Positions 56,923 through 64,000 of a stretch of DNA of 64,000 nt are shown here, piece by piece. The notes beneath the pieces are model-generated. The model was not told the DNA's origin. It did not search any database and was given only the letters and a program-made list of their open reading frames with translations. This stretch comes from DASQMT01 sp963827335. GTDB taxonomy: Bacteria > Actinomycetota > Thermoleophilia > Solirubrobacterales > Solirubrobacteraceae. The position numbers and the translations under genes were made by a program. Where the stretch lies: positions 124,001 through 188,000 of the forward strand of contig CAWHAP010000013.1 of assembly GCA_963827335.1 (NCBI GenBank), read 5' to 3'. Numbering within the stretch: position 1 is the stretch's first letter; every line of letters begins with the position of its first letter.

Positions 56923-57938
56923 CCGGGCAGGCGCACGTCGGTGAACGCGACCTCGCACGGCGGGCCCGCGGCGACGCGCAGCCGCCCGGGCGCCATCGCC
57001 ACGGCGGCGAGCGTGGCGCGGCGGTCGTGCCACGGATCGCGCGGGTCCTCGTGCCGGCAGACCGGCTGCGGACCGCCGGTGTGCGCCCGCAGCAGCGACT
57101 CCGGCGCGAACCCGTCGCGGCGCGCGGCCGCGCGGAGATGGGCGCGCCGCCGGAGCGTGCCGTCGCCGTCCGCGAGCTCGAGGTCGCGGGCCGCGAGCGG
57201 CGCGAGGAAGTGGTTGGTGTGGACGAGCAGGCCGTCCGCCTCGGCGGCGACGAACGCGCAGCCGGCAGGAGAGAGCTCCGCGGCCACGACCTCCTCGCGG
57301 TCCGCCAGCGTGATGCACGACGACGCCGCCGGCCGTGCCGCGCGGAGCTCGGCGCGCGCACCGCCGAGGCTGTCGGCCCGGTCGAGCAGCTCGCGCAGCA
57401 GGACGTGGATCGGCGTGCCGTCGACGCCGCCGTCCGCGCTGCTGCGCAGGAAGTTGAGCCCGACGCACAGGCCGGCGCTCGACACGCCGAGCTTGCCGAG
57501 GACGCCGGCCTCGGTGACGGTGGCGAACCAGCGCCCGCGGCCCTGCTCGACGATCCAGGTCACGAGCGAGGCGCGCAGCGCCGGGTGCCAGTCCCACGTC
57601 TGGGCGAGCGCTCCCGGCCGCGCGACCAGCGAGCACTCGGCGCCGGTCACGCCGGCCAGCAGCTCGGTCCGCGCGTTCACGGCGCACAGGAGCCGCACGT
57701 CCTGGCCGGAGCCCGCCGCGATCCCCTCGAGCTCCGCGACCAGGTCGGGCCGGCGTGCGGCCAGCTGCGCTCGCACGCGCGCGCCCGCCTCCTGCATCGC
57801 CGGCCGCGACAGGCGGGTCGCCTCGTGCAGCAGCCGCACGTACGTCCGGACCGTGTTGGCCACGGCGGGCGCGAGAGCGCGGCCGAGCCCCCGGCCGCGC
57901 TCGATCGGATCCGTCTCGGTCGAGCGATGCTCGAGCAC
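56919..57938 (-). CDS. C45-family NTN hydrolase (acyltransferase-like)
   Basis: 339 residues from a GTG at 57938. Central motif GAECSLVARPG (Cys about 102) followed by LAQTWDWHP, then VTEAGVLGKLGVSSAGLCVGLNFL and LVHTNHFLAPLA, as in penicillin acyl-CoA:6-APA acyltransferase and carcinine hydrolase (peptidase C45). The Cys becomes the N-terminal nucleophile after self-cleavage and hydrolyses or forms amide bonds. Begins 8 bp after the ABC-binding-protein stop and overlaps the deacetylase as ATGA. Could mature, activate or inactivate the peptide-derived product. Confidence 0.8.
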   Translation of the reverse strand: MLEHRSTETDPIERGRGLGRALAPAVANTVRTYVRLLHEATRLSRPAMQEAGARVRAQLAARRPDLVAELEGIAAGSGQDVRLLCAVNARTELLAGVTGAECSLVARPGALAQTWDWHPALRASLVTWIVEQGRGRWFATVTEAGVLGKLGVSSAGLCVGLNFLRSSADGGVDGTPIHVLLRELLDRADSLGGARAELRAARPAASSCITLADREEVVAAELSPAGCAFVAAEADGLLVHTNHFLAPLAARDLELADGDGTLRRRAHLRAAARRDGFAPESLLRAHTGGPQPVCRHEDPRDPWHDRRATLAAVAMAPGRLRVAAGPPCEVAFTDVRLPG

Positions 57939-57946
57939 GCGCCGCG

Positions 57947-58909
57947 TCAGCCGTCCCACTCGGCCGCGTTGTCCTTGTCGACCACGGTGACGGGGACGAT
58001 CCGCTCGGGCGGCGTGCGCTCGCCGCGCGCGGCGGCGACCGCCGCGTCGAGGGCGTCGGCGCCGAGCTGCTTCGCGGACCAGCCGGCGGAGGCGTCCATG
58101 ACGTTGCCGGCCTTGATCGCCTCGACCGCCTCGGGCTGGGCGTCGAACGACACGAAGACCGGATCCTCCCCGGCGGCCTTCAGCGCCTCGATCGCGCCGA
58201 ACGCCTGGCCGTCGCTCGTCGAGAACACGGCATCGAGCTTGGGGTGGGCGGACAGCAGGTCCTCCATCACCTTGCGGCCCTGCTCGCGGTCGCAGTTCGC
58301 GTCGACCTCGGCGACGACGTCGAAGCCGGAGCCCAGGCCGGTCTTGAAGCCCTTGACGCGCGCGCGGGTGACCGGATGCCCGGCCACGCAGACGACGACG
58401 CCCACGTCGCCGCCGTCCGGCAGCTTGCCGGCCAGCCATTCGCCGGCCGCGCGCCCGCCGGCCTCGTTGTCGGTGCCGATGTAGGTGGCGTACCTGCCCT
58501 CGAGCTCGTCCGCTGGGGCGTCGAAGAGGACCAGCGGGATCCCCGCGTCGATGACGCGCTCGAGCACCGGGATCAGCGGCTTGTCGTCCGAGCCGTTGAC
58601 GGCGATCGCATCCACGTCCTTCGTGATCGCGTCCTCGATCAGCCCGATCACCTCGTCCGACGAGGTCCGCTGGCGCCCGGCGCTGAGGCTGAGATCGACG
58701 CCGGGCGTCCGCTCCGCCTCGGCCTCGATGCCCTCCTTCTGCGCGACGTAGAACGCGTTGTCGAGGGCGGCGAGCACCACCGCGACGCGGACCTGCTTCG
58801 GCTTGTCGCCGTCGTTCCGGGCGGCCTGCCCGGCATCTTCTCCGTCGTCGCCGCAGCCGCCGACCAGCGCGGCGGCCGCGAGCGCGGCCGCCATGCACCT
58901 GAGCTTCAT
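57947..58909 (-). CDS. Sugar ABC transporter substrate-binding lipoprotein
   Basis: 320 residues with a lipoprotein signal (ALVGGC, C19). Periplasmic-binding-protein type 1 fold of the RbsB group: VAVVLAALDNAFYVAQKEGIEAEAERT, DVDAIAVNGSDDKPLIPVLERVIDAGIPLVLFDA, YIGTDNEAGGRAAGEWLAGKL, DAVFSTSDGQAFGAIEALKAAG. Binds a monosaccharide or related small polar ligand for the permease at 59679. Member of the eight-gene operon. Confidence 0.85.
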   Translation of the reverse strand: MKLRCMAAALAAAALVGGCGDDGEDAGQAARNDGDKPKQVRVAVVLAALDNAFYVAQKEGIEAEAERTPGVDLSLSAGRQRTSSDEVIGLIEDAITKDVDAIAVNGSDDKPLIPVLERVIDAGIPLVLFDAPADELEGRYATYIGTDNEAGGRAAGEWLAGKLPDGGDVGVVVCVAGHPVTRARVKGFKTGLGSGFDVVAEVDANCDREQGRKVMEDLLSAHPKLDAVFSTSDGQAFGAIEALKAAGEDPVFVSFDAQPEAVEAIKAGNVMDASAGWSAKQLGADALDAAVAAARGERTPPERIVPVTVVDKDNAAEWDG

Positions 58910-58914
58910 CGTCC

Positions 58915-59682
58915 TCACCCTCCTGCGTGTGCGGGCGTCGCGCCGACGATCATCGACACGAGCGCCTCGTGATTGCCCGGCGTCGGTACGGCTTCGCCGG
59001 CTGTCCTCCCTTGGCGGAGCACCACCGCGCGGTCGGCGACCGCGCTGACGTGCTCCAGGTTGTGCGAGATCAGGACGACCGCCACGCCCTGCTCGGGCAG
59101 GCGCCGGACGAGGTCGAGCACCTGGCCCGACTCCCGGACGCCGAGGGCGGCGGTCGGCTCGTCGAGGATCACCAGCCGCGAGGCGAAGGCGACGGCGCGG
59201 AGCACCGCGATGGCCTGCCGCTGCCCGCCGGACATCACGCTCACGTCGCGCTGGGCGTCCGGGATGCGGACCTCCAGCCGCTCGAGCCGTGCCTGCCACT
59301 CGCGCTCCATCGCCTTCTGGTCGAGGAGCCCGAGGCGGCCCAGCCACGGTGGCCGGCGGAGCTCGCGTCCGAGGAAGAAGTTCGCGAGGGCCGTCAGGTT
59401 GTCGAACAGCGCGAGGTCCTGGTGGAGCGTCTCGATCCCGGCCCTGCGGGCGTCGGCCGGCCCGCCGAACGCGACCGGCTCCCCGTCGAGGCGGATCTCG
59501 CCGTCGTCGAGCGCGACGACGCCGCCGATCGCCTTGATCAGGGTCGACTTGCCGGCGCCGTTGTCCCCGAGCAGCGCGAGCACCTCGCCGGCGTCGACCC
59601 GCAGGTCGGCGCCGCGCAGCGCCTGGACGGCCCCGTAGCTCTTGACGGCGCCGCGCACCTCGAGCAGCGGCGTCGCGCTCAC
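58915..59682 (-). CDS. Sugar ABC transporter ATP-binding protein
   Basis: 255 residues from a GTG at 59682 overlapping the permease stop as GTGA. Walker A GDNGAGKST (about 36-44), Q-loop LHQDLALFDNL, signature VMSGGQRQAIAVLRA (about 145-159), Walker B LVILDEPTAAL and switch His in LISHN. A single ATPase domain, about half of the usual duplicated sugar RbsA protein, as in FrcA-type systems. Confidence 0.9.
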   Translation of the reverse strand: MSATPLLEVRGAVKSYGAVQALRGADLRVDAGEVLALLGDNGAGKSTLIKAIGGVVALDDGEIRLDGEPVAFGGPADARRAGIETLHQDLALFDNLTALANFFLGRELRRPPWLGRLGLLDQKAMEREWQARLERLEVRIPDAQRDVSVMSGGQRQAIAVLRAVAFASRLVILDEPTAALGVRESGQVLDLVRRLPEQGVAVVLISHNLEHVSAVADRAVVLRQGRTAGEAVPTPGNHEALVSMIVGATPAHAGG

Positions 59683-60710
59683 GTCACCGCCTCCCGCGCC
59701 TGCGCGACCCGCAGGCGCGTCTCGAGATGCGAGCGCAGGACGTCCAGCTCGAGCGAGACGATCACGAGCGTCCCGATGGCGATCGACTGCCAGAAGGGCG
59801 TGACGTCCAGCAGGTTCAGGCCGTTCCGGATCACGCCGATGATCAGCGCGCCGGCGACGACGTTCCACACGCTGCCGCGGCCTCCGAAGAAGCTGGCTCC
59901 GCCGATGATCACGGCGGTGATCGCGTCGAGCTCCAGGAGCTGGCCGGCCGTCGGCGAGCCGGCGTTCGTCCGCCCGGCGACGAGCACGGCGGCGACGCCG
60001 GCGGCGAGCCCGCAGAGGACGTAGACCGACACGAGCAGGCGATCGACGGGGAGCCCGAGCCGCCGGGCGGCGTCGGGATCGCCGCCGACGGCGTAGATCC
60101 AGCGGCCCCACTGCGTGCGCTGCAGCATCAGGGCGGCGAGCGCGGCGAGCGCGAGCACGATCAGCGCGGGGATCGGGAGCGGACCGAGCTTGCCCGTCCC
60201 GATGTCCTGGACGACGGGCGGCATGCCGGTCACGGTCTGCGCGTCGGACACGACCAGCGCGATGCCGCGCACGATGCTCAGCGTCCCGAGCGTGACGATG
60301 AACGCGTTCATCACCCGACCCTTGACGAGCACGAGGCCGTTCACGACGCCGACGGCCAGGCCCGCGCCGATCATCGCGAGGAGCACGAGCGCGCCGTTGC
60401 CGCTGCTCGCCCCGGCCGCGCTGCCGCCCGCCACCATGCCGCCGAGGACGCCCGCGAGCGCGACGACGCTGCCGACCGAGAGATCGATGCCCCGCGTGAG
60501 GATCACCAGCAGCTGGCCGAGCGCGAGCACGGCGACGATCGACGTCTGGAAGCCGAGGTTCGTGACGTTGCGCGTCGTGAGGAAGTACGGGGACAGGAGG
60601 CTCATGACGACCACCACGAGCACGAGGACGAGCACCGGGCCGGTCTGCACGACCGCCAGCGCGGCGCGCGTGCCGGCGTCCGTGCGGCGCTTGGCGCGCA
60701 GCGCGCTCAT
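59679..60710 (-). CDS. Sugar ABC transporter permease (RbsC type)
   Basis: 343 residues with about ten TM segments. NLGFQTSIVAVLALGQLLVILTRGIDLSVGSVVALAGV is the RbsC hallmark, followed by GLVNG-like VVNGLVLVKGRVMNAFIVTLGTLSIVRG and the coupling helix region AVGGDPDAARRLGLPVDRL; it ends with IAIGTLVIVSLELDVL. Forms the transporter with the neighbouring ATPase and binding lipoprotein. Overlaps the SDR stop as ATGA. Confidence 0.9.
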   Translation of the reverse strand: MSALRAKRRTDAGTRAALAVVQTGPVLVLVLVVVVMSLLSPYFLTTRNVTNLGFQTSIVAVLALGQLLVILTRGIDLSVGSVVALAGVLGGMVAGGSAAGASSGNGALVLLAMIGAGLAVGVVNGLVLVKGRVMNAFIVTLGTLSIVRGIALVVSDAQTVTGMPPVVQDIGTGKLGPLPIPALIVLALAALAALMLQRTQWGRWIYAVGGDPDAARRLGLPVDRLLVSVYVLCGLAAGVAAVLVAGRTNAGSPTAGQLLELDAITAVIIGGASFFGGRGSVWNVVAGALIIGVIRNGLNLLDVTPFWQSIAIGTLVIVSLELDVLRSHLETRLRVAQAREAVT

Positions 60711-61480
60711 CCCTCGACCGCCCGCTGCAGCGCGACCGCCGCGGTCAGCAGCAGGCCGCCGTCCACGAACACGGTGCCGCCCGTGACGTAGGACGCCTCC
60801 GGCGCGGCGAGCGCGGCGATCACGGCGGCCACCTCGGCCGGATCCCCGGGGCGCCCGACGGGGATCTGGGGCAGCGCGATCGCGTGGACGTCGCGGTCCG
60901 CCTTGCCCGTCATCGGGGTGGCGATGTGGCCGGGGGCGACGGCGTTGACGGTGATGCCGTGGGGCGCGAGCTCCAGCGCCATCACCCGCGTGAGCATCGC
61001 GAGGCCGGCCTTCGCCGCGCAGTAGGCGGCGGCCCTCGCGAGCGGGTCGCGCTCGTGCACCGAGGTGACGTTCACGATCCGCCCGGGACCGCCGGCCCGC
61101 ACCATGAGGCGCGCGGCCGCCTGGCCGCAGGCGAAGGGCCCCGTGAGGTTGAGCTCCACGGCGCGCCGCCAGCCGTCGAGCTCGTCCTCGAGCACCGCCG
61201 CCCGGTGATTGGCGCCCGCGTTGTTGACGAGCACGTCGAGGCCGCCGAGGTCGGCGGCGAGCGCGTCGACCACGGCGGCCGCCCCGGCCCCGGCGAGGAG
61301 GTCGAGCCGGCGCACGTGCGCCGCCCGCCCGGTCGCCGTGACGCGGCGCGCCGTCTCGCGGGCGCCCGCCTCGTCGGAATGCCACGTGACGCCGACGTCG
61401 CAGCCCTGGCGCGCGAGCGCGACCGCCGTCGCGCGGCCGATGCCGGAGTCGGAGCCCGTGACGATGGCGCGCCGGCTCAT
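60707..61480 (-). CDS. Short-chain dehydrogenase/reductase (SDR)
   Basis: 257 residues. TGSDSGIGRATA near residue 8, NNAGANHRA near 85, catalytic Ser in NVTSVHE, Tyr-x3-Lys in YCAAKAG and PGHIATPM. Typical of sugar/polyol dehydrogenases in ABC-linked operons. Overlaps Gfo/Idh and permease genes as ATGA on each side, so it is tightly co-translated. Confidence 0.85.
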   Translation of the reverse strand: MSRRAIVTGSDSGIGRATAVALARQGCDVGVTWHSDEAGARETARRVTATGRAAHVRRLDLLAGAGAAAVVDALAADLGGLDVLVNNAGANHRAAVLEDELDGWRRAVELNLTGPFACGQAAARLMVRAGGPGRIVNVTSVHERDPLARAAAYCAAKAGLAMLTRVMALELAPHGITVNAVAPGHIATPMTGKADRDVHAIALPQIPVGRPGDPAEVAAVIAALAAPEASYVTGGTVFVDGGLLLTAAVALQRAVEG

Positions 61481-62526
61481 GCGACGGCCTCCGCGGTCGC
61501 GCGCACGCGTGCGTGCAGGTCGAGCAGCAGCTCGATGTCGCGCCGGGCCTGCGCCGGCGGCGTGCGGCACGCCACGGCCCCGGTCACGCACGCGTGGAAG
61601 TGATCGAGCTGGCGCGCGTAGCGCTCGCCCCATGCGCGCCACCGCCTCCGCAGGTTGGCGCCGCCGGATCCGTCGCTGCGCTCGTAGGTCGCGGGCGCGT
61701 GGCGCAGGTACGGCGCCGGGAACGCGAGCCGGTGGATCGTGTCCCGTCCGTAGACGGTGAGCTCCTCGCGGAAGTCGCCGAGCCCGTCGATCCGCAGCCA
61801 GCCCATGGTCCAGCGGGCGCCGCCGTCGAGCGTCGCCGTCGCGGACGCGGCCCGTCCGTCGCTGCGCGCATGCGCGTCGACGACCGCCGCCCGCCCCGCT
61901 CCCAGCGCGTCCAGGACGCCGTGCACGAGGTTGACGTCGTGGACCAGCGCGCCGAGCAGCACGTCGTCGCGCACGTCCGGCGCCACCGGGGCGGCCGGCG
62001 GCTCGGGACCGAACCAGCGTGCGAGCCCCGGGTCATGGGTGAAGGTCGCGACGTGCAGGAGCTCGAGCGGCTCCCGCGCCAGTTCCTCGACCATGCGCTC
62101 GTAGGCCAGGTCGTGGCGCTTCATGTAGCCGACCTGGACGACGAGCCCCGCCGCCCTGGCGGCGGCGTCGATCCGGTCGACGTCGCCGAGGTCGAGGCAG
62201 AGCGGCTTCTCGACGAGCACGTGCAGGCCGGCGGCGAGCGCGTCGCAGACGATCTCGGCGTGCGCCCGGTTGGGTGCGCACACCACGACGGCGTCGAGGC
62301 CGCCCGCGTCCAGCATCGCGCCGTGCTCCGCGAAGCTCCGCGCGGGCCGGTACCGGGCGACGGTCCGGTCGCGGGCCCGCGCATCGGGATCGGCGACCGC
62401 CGCGAGGGCGAAGCGATCCGGCTGGTCGGCGAGCCAGGGGAGGTGCGCGACCTGGGCGATCAGCCCGCAGCCGGCCACGCCGACGCGCAAGGGGTCCTGG
62501 GAACGGGAGCGGCGCGTGATCGGCAC
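61477..62526 (-). CDS. Gfo/Idh/MocA-family oxidoreductase
   Basis: 349 residues from a GTG at 62526. NAD(P) motif VGVAGCGLIAQVAHLP (about 14-29), VVVCAPNRAHAEIVCDALAAGLHVLVEKPLCLD with the EKP lysine (about 82-113), and GYMKRHDLAYERM. Oxidises or epimerises a sugar or cyclitol such as inositol, or a sugar-like intermediate. First gene of the eight-gene operon and divergent from the second GntR gene. Confidence 0.85.
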   Translation of the reverse strand: MPITRRSRSQDPLRVGVAGCGLIAQVAHLPWLADQPDRFALAAVADPDARARDRTVARYRPARSFAEHGAMLDAGGLDAVVVCAPNRAHAEIVCDALAAGLHVLVEKPLCLDLGDVDRIDAAARAAGLVVQVGYMKRHDLAYERMVEELAREPLELLHVATFTHDPGLARWFGPEPPAAPVAPDVRDDVLLGALVHDVNLVHGVLDALGAGRAAVVDAHARSDGRAASATATLDGGARWTMGWLRIDGLGDFREELTVYGRDTIHRLAFPAPYLRHAPATYERSDGSGGANLRRRWRAWGERYARQLDHFHACVTGAVACRTPPAQARRDIELLLDLHARVRATAEAVA

Positions 62527-62528
62527 CC

Positions 62529-62543
62529 AGAGATCGGATCACC
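62529..62543 (-). promoter_or_regulatory. GGTGAT-N3-AT motif before the Gfo/Idh operon
   Basis: Minus strand GGTGATCCGATCTCT (62543-62529); GGTGAT ends 11 nt before the GTG at 62526. Also readable as a shifted Shine-Dalgarno, but the spacing is long for that. Confidence 0.4.
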
Positions 62544-62635
62544 ATTTCTCTGAATGCGAAAGGATCAATTCAGTCCCTCGGACGGCGTTTCACCTGCAAA
62601 GGGACGACTTCTGTGCTCGACAAGCGCGGTGAACA

Positions 62636-62651
62636 GGTGATCCAATCTCAG
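62636..62651 (+). promoter_or_regulatory. GGTGAT-N3-AT motif before the second GntR gene
   Basis: GGTGATCCAATCTCA at 62637-62651 (with an A/G before it), GGTGAT ending about 10-11 nt before the GTG at 62653. It matches the Gfo/Idh copy over 12 bases with one difference. A CTGAAT-N12-ATTCAG inverted repeat at about 62551-62574 lies between the two copies. Confidence 0.4.
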
Positions 62652-62652
62652 C

Positions 62653-63417
62653 GTGTCCCGCCTCCACCGCCGCCTCATGCGCGTCCTGACCGGAGACATC
62701 GTGTCAGGGGCGCTGCCGGCCGGTTCCGCGCTCCCGCGCGAAGCCGACCTGGCCGCCCAGTTCGGGGTCAGCCGCGGCGTCGCGCGCGAGTCGATCCGGA
62801 GCCTCGAGGAGCGCGGGCTGGTCTCGGTCAAGCACGGCCGCGGCGCGACCGTGAACGAGGAGGAGCGCTGGGACGTGTTCGACCCGGACGTGCTCGCATC
62901 CCTGCTCGACTCCGTGCAGGGGACGGCGATCCTCTCCGAGTACCTCGAATGCCGCCGGATCCTCGAGATCGAAGCGGCCGGGCTCGCCGCGCAGCGCGCG
63001 ACGGAGCAGCACCTCGCCGCGATGTCCGACGCGTTCGCGCGGATGTCCGCGAGCGCCGCGCGCACCGGGGCGAACCCGGCGGCGGAGGAGCTGTTCCACG
63101 AAGCGGACATCGCCTTCCATCGAGCGATGATCGCGGCCACCGGCAACCGGGCGCTCGGCAACATGACGGAGCCCGTGCACCGGGCGCTCGCCGCCGCGCG
63201 GCGCCCGCTGGCGCGGCCCGAGCACCGCGCGGACCGCGGGCTGCCCGAGCACCAGCGGATCCTCAGCGCGATCGCGGCGGGGGACGAGCTCGGCGCGCGC
63301 GCGGCGATGGAGGATCACCTGCGGACCGTCGAGGGCTACCTCGAGGAGTACATCGCGCGGCGGCACCCGTCGCCGGCGGCGCGCCCCGCGCACGAAGACG
63401 AGCATGACGAGCGCTGA
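62653..63417 (+). CDS. GntR regulator, FadR subfamily
   Basis: 254 residues from the GTG at 62653. Winged HTH at about 1-68 (HRRLMRVLTGDIVSGALPAGSALPREADLAAQFGVSRGVARESIRSLEERGLVSVKHGRGATV) and an FCD ligand domain with ADIAFHRAMIAATGN and a later EHQRILSAIAAGD, supplying the D-x3-H...H metal site. Divergent from the eight-gene operon it probably controls; overlaps the dehydrogenase gene by 14 bp. Related to the GntR at 48651. Confidence 0.85.
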   Translation: MSRLHRRLMRVLTGDIVSGALPAGSALPREADLAAQFGVSRGVARESIRSLEERGLVSVKHGRGATVNEEERWDVFDPDVLASLLDSVQGTAILSEYLECRRILEIEAAGLAAQRATEQHLAAMSDAFARMSASAARTGANPAAEELFHEADIAFHRAMIAATGNRALGNMTEPVHRALAAARRPLARPEHRADRGLPEHQRILSAIAAGDELGARAAMEDHLRTVEGYLEEYIARRHPSPAARPAHEDEHDER

Positions 63418-64000
63418 GCCCTCGCGCGCGGGCGCGCGCGTGCTCGTGACGTGGATCGGCTACGACGAGGACGGCGACGACACCGGGGCGAGATTGCGCG
63501 CCGCGGGCCTCTCCATCATGGCCGCACCCAAGCACGGCGCGCGATCCGCCCGGGAGCTCGCCGCCCTGCTCCCCGGCGCGGTGGGAGCCATCGTGAGCAC
63601 CGACCCGTTCGAACGCGAGGTCTTCGACGCCGCTCCCGACCTGCGCGTGGTCGCCCGGGTCGGGGTCGGCACCGACTCGATCGACCTCGACGCCGCGACC
63701 GCGGCCGGCGTCCTCGTGATGACGACGCCCGGGCTCAACCAGGAGACCACGGCCGACCATGCGCTGGCGCTCATCCTCGCGGCGATCCGGCGCGTGGTCG
63801 AGCACGACCGCTCGGTTCGCGACGGGCAATGGCGGCGGGGCGGCGCGATGACCGGCTGGGACCTCCACCGCGCGACCGTCGGCCTCGTCGGCTACGGCAC
63901 GATCGGCAGGGCCGTCGCCCGGCGCCTCGCCGGCTTCTCGGTCCGGCTGCTCGTGGCCGATCCGTCGCTGACGGACTGCGCCGAGGGGCGGGTGGTCCGC
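63404..64000 (+). CDS. D-2-hydroxyacid dehydrogenase (3' end outside window)
   Basis: 199 residues from the ATG at 63404, open to the window edge. Phosphoglycerate-dehydrogenase-like: VVARVGVGTDSIDLDAATAAGVLVMTTPGLNQETTADHALALILAAIR (about 77-125) and GYGTIGRAVARRLAGF, the NAD-binding loop (about 155-170). The catalytic Arg, Glu and His would lie further on. Oxidises or reduces a 2-hydroxy acid, perhaps a sugar acid from the ABC-operon pathway. Its start lies inside the GntR gene, so the two are co-transcribed. Confidence 0.8.
   Translation, partial: MTSAEPSRAGARVLVTWIGYDEDGDDTGARLRAAGLSIMAAPKHGARSARELAALLPGAVGAIVSTDPFEREVFDAAPDLRVVARVGVGTDSIDLDAATAAGVLVMTTPGLNQETTADHALALILAAIRRVVEHDRSVRDGQWRRGGAMTGWDLHRATVGLVGYGTIGRAVARRLAGFSVRLLVADPSLTDCAEGRVVR

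Noticed and set aside
5782..62651. Link between the GGATCACC palindrome at 5782 and the GGTGATC motifs near the GntR genes
   Set aside because: An 8-mer match is expected by chance about twice in this much GC-rich sequence, and the flanks do not agree.
62527..62652. CTGAAT-N12-ATTCAG inverted repeat as the main GntR operator
   Set aside because: Short arms and no second copy near the other GntR gene; kept only as a secondary observation.
1..64000. tRNA, rRNA, CRISPR, transposase or phage genes
   Set aside because: None recognised by eye on either strand; a tRNA or CRISPR search program was not available.

Overview
The window is about 64 kb of very GC-rich bacterial DNA, densely packed with short intergenic gaps, GTG starts and ATGA/GTGA start-stop overlaps. 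Several ECF sigma factors with zinc-finger anti-sigma proteins, LuxR-type large ATPase regulators, FadR-type GntR regulators, 14-TM MFS exporters and a stearoyl-type desaturase suggest a high-GC actinobacterium. Thermoleophilia/Solirubrobacterales would fit, but that is inference: no rRNA or universal marker gene is present. No rRNA, tRNA, CRISPR, transposase or phage gene was seen.

Layout. 1-2.9 kb: a patatin-like phospholipase running off the left edge, then two decayed genes (an MFS transporter with an internal deletion and an MBL-fold C-terminus). 2.9-24.6 kb: a stress/redox region with two paralogous ECF sigma/anti-sigma systems (5846/8778 and 15468/15199), a peroxiredoxin, DM13 and membrane proteins, a three-gene operon around a Rieske-thiamine-diphosphate enzyme fusion, a beta-propeller protein, a cation/proton antiporter and a third ECF sigma. 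Eight promoters here share GTAAC-N16-NGACTGA (best copies), and six of them place the start codon only 5-7 nt past the -10, so they look like one ECF regulon with leaderless transcripts. 24.8-30.1 kb: a LigM-like demethylase, a membrane sulfatase-like enzyme, an SDR and a 2OG-Fe(II) oxygenase. 30.2-30.5 kb: a 283-bp inverted-repeat element.

30.6-34.3 kb holds two mirror-image operons, each an NAD(P)-dependent epimerase-like gene plus an ECF41 sigma factor, meeting at a shared CTAG stop; each has a canonical ECF41 promoter (TGTCAC-N16/17-CGTC). 34.3-44.5 kb is mixed: heme-binding-like protein, MFS/TetR, desaturase, ArsR-phosphatase fusion behind an ArsR-type operator, two membrane proteins behind tandem CsoR-like operators, cyclase, ankyrin protein, MBL hydrolase.

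44.5-49.3 kb is a GntR - dehydroquinate-synthase-like - class III aminotransferase - small protein - amidohydrolase operon. 50.7-62.5 kb is the most unusual part. A 21-codon ORF with a perfect Shine-Dalgarno precedes a ThiF/E1 adenylating enzyme with an N-terminal region resembling a peptide-recognition (RRE) domain, then GNAT, NodB deacetylase, MFS exporter and AAC(3)-like genes. Convergent to these is an eight-gene overlapping operon: Gfo/Idh, SDR, sugar ABC transporter, C45 NTN-hydrolase, second NodB deacetylase, SGNH hydrolase. The peptide-ThiF-GNAT-MFS set resembles the logic of microcin C loci, so this is proposed as an uncharacterised RiPP-like system. A second FadR-type GntR and a truncated D-2-hydroxyacid dehydrogenase close the window. 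A GGTGAT-N3-AT motif lies just before the start codons of four genes in the two GntR-associated operons and may link their control.
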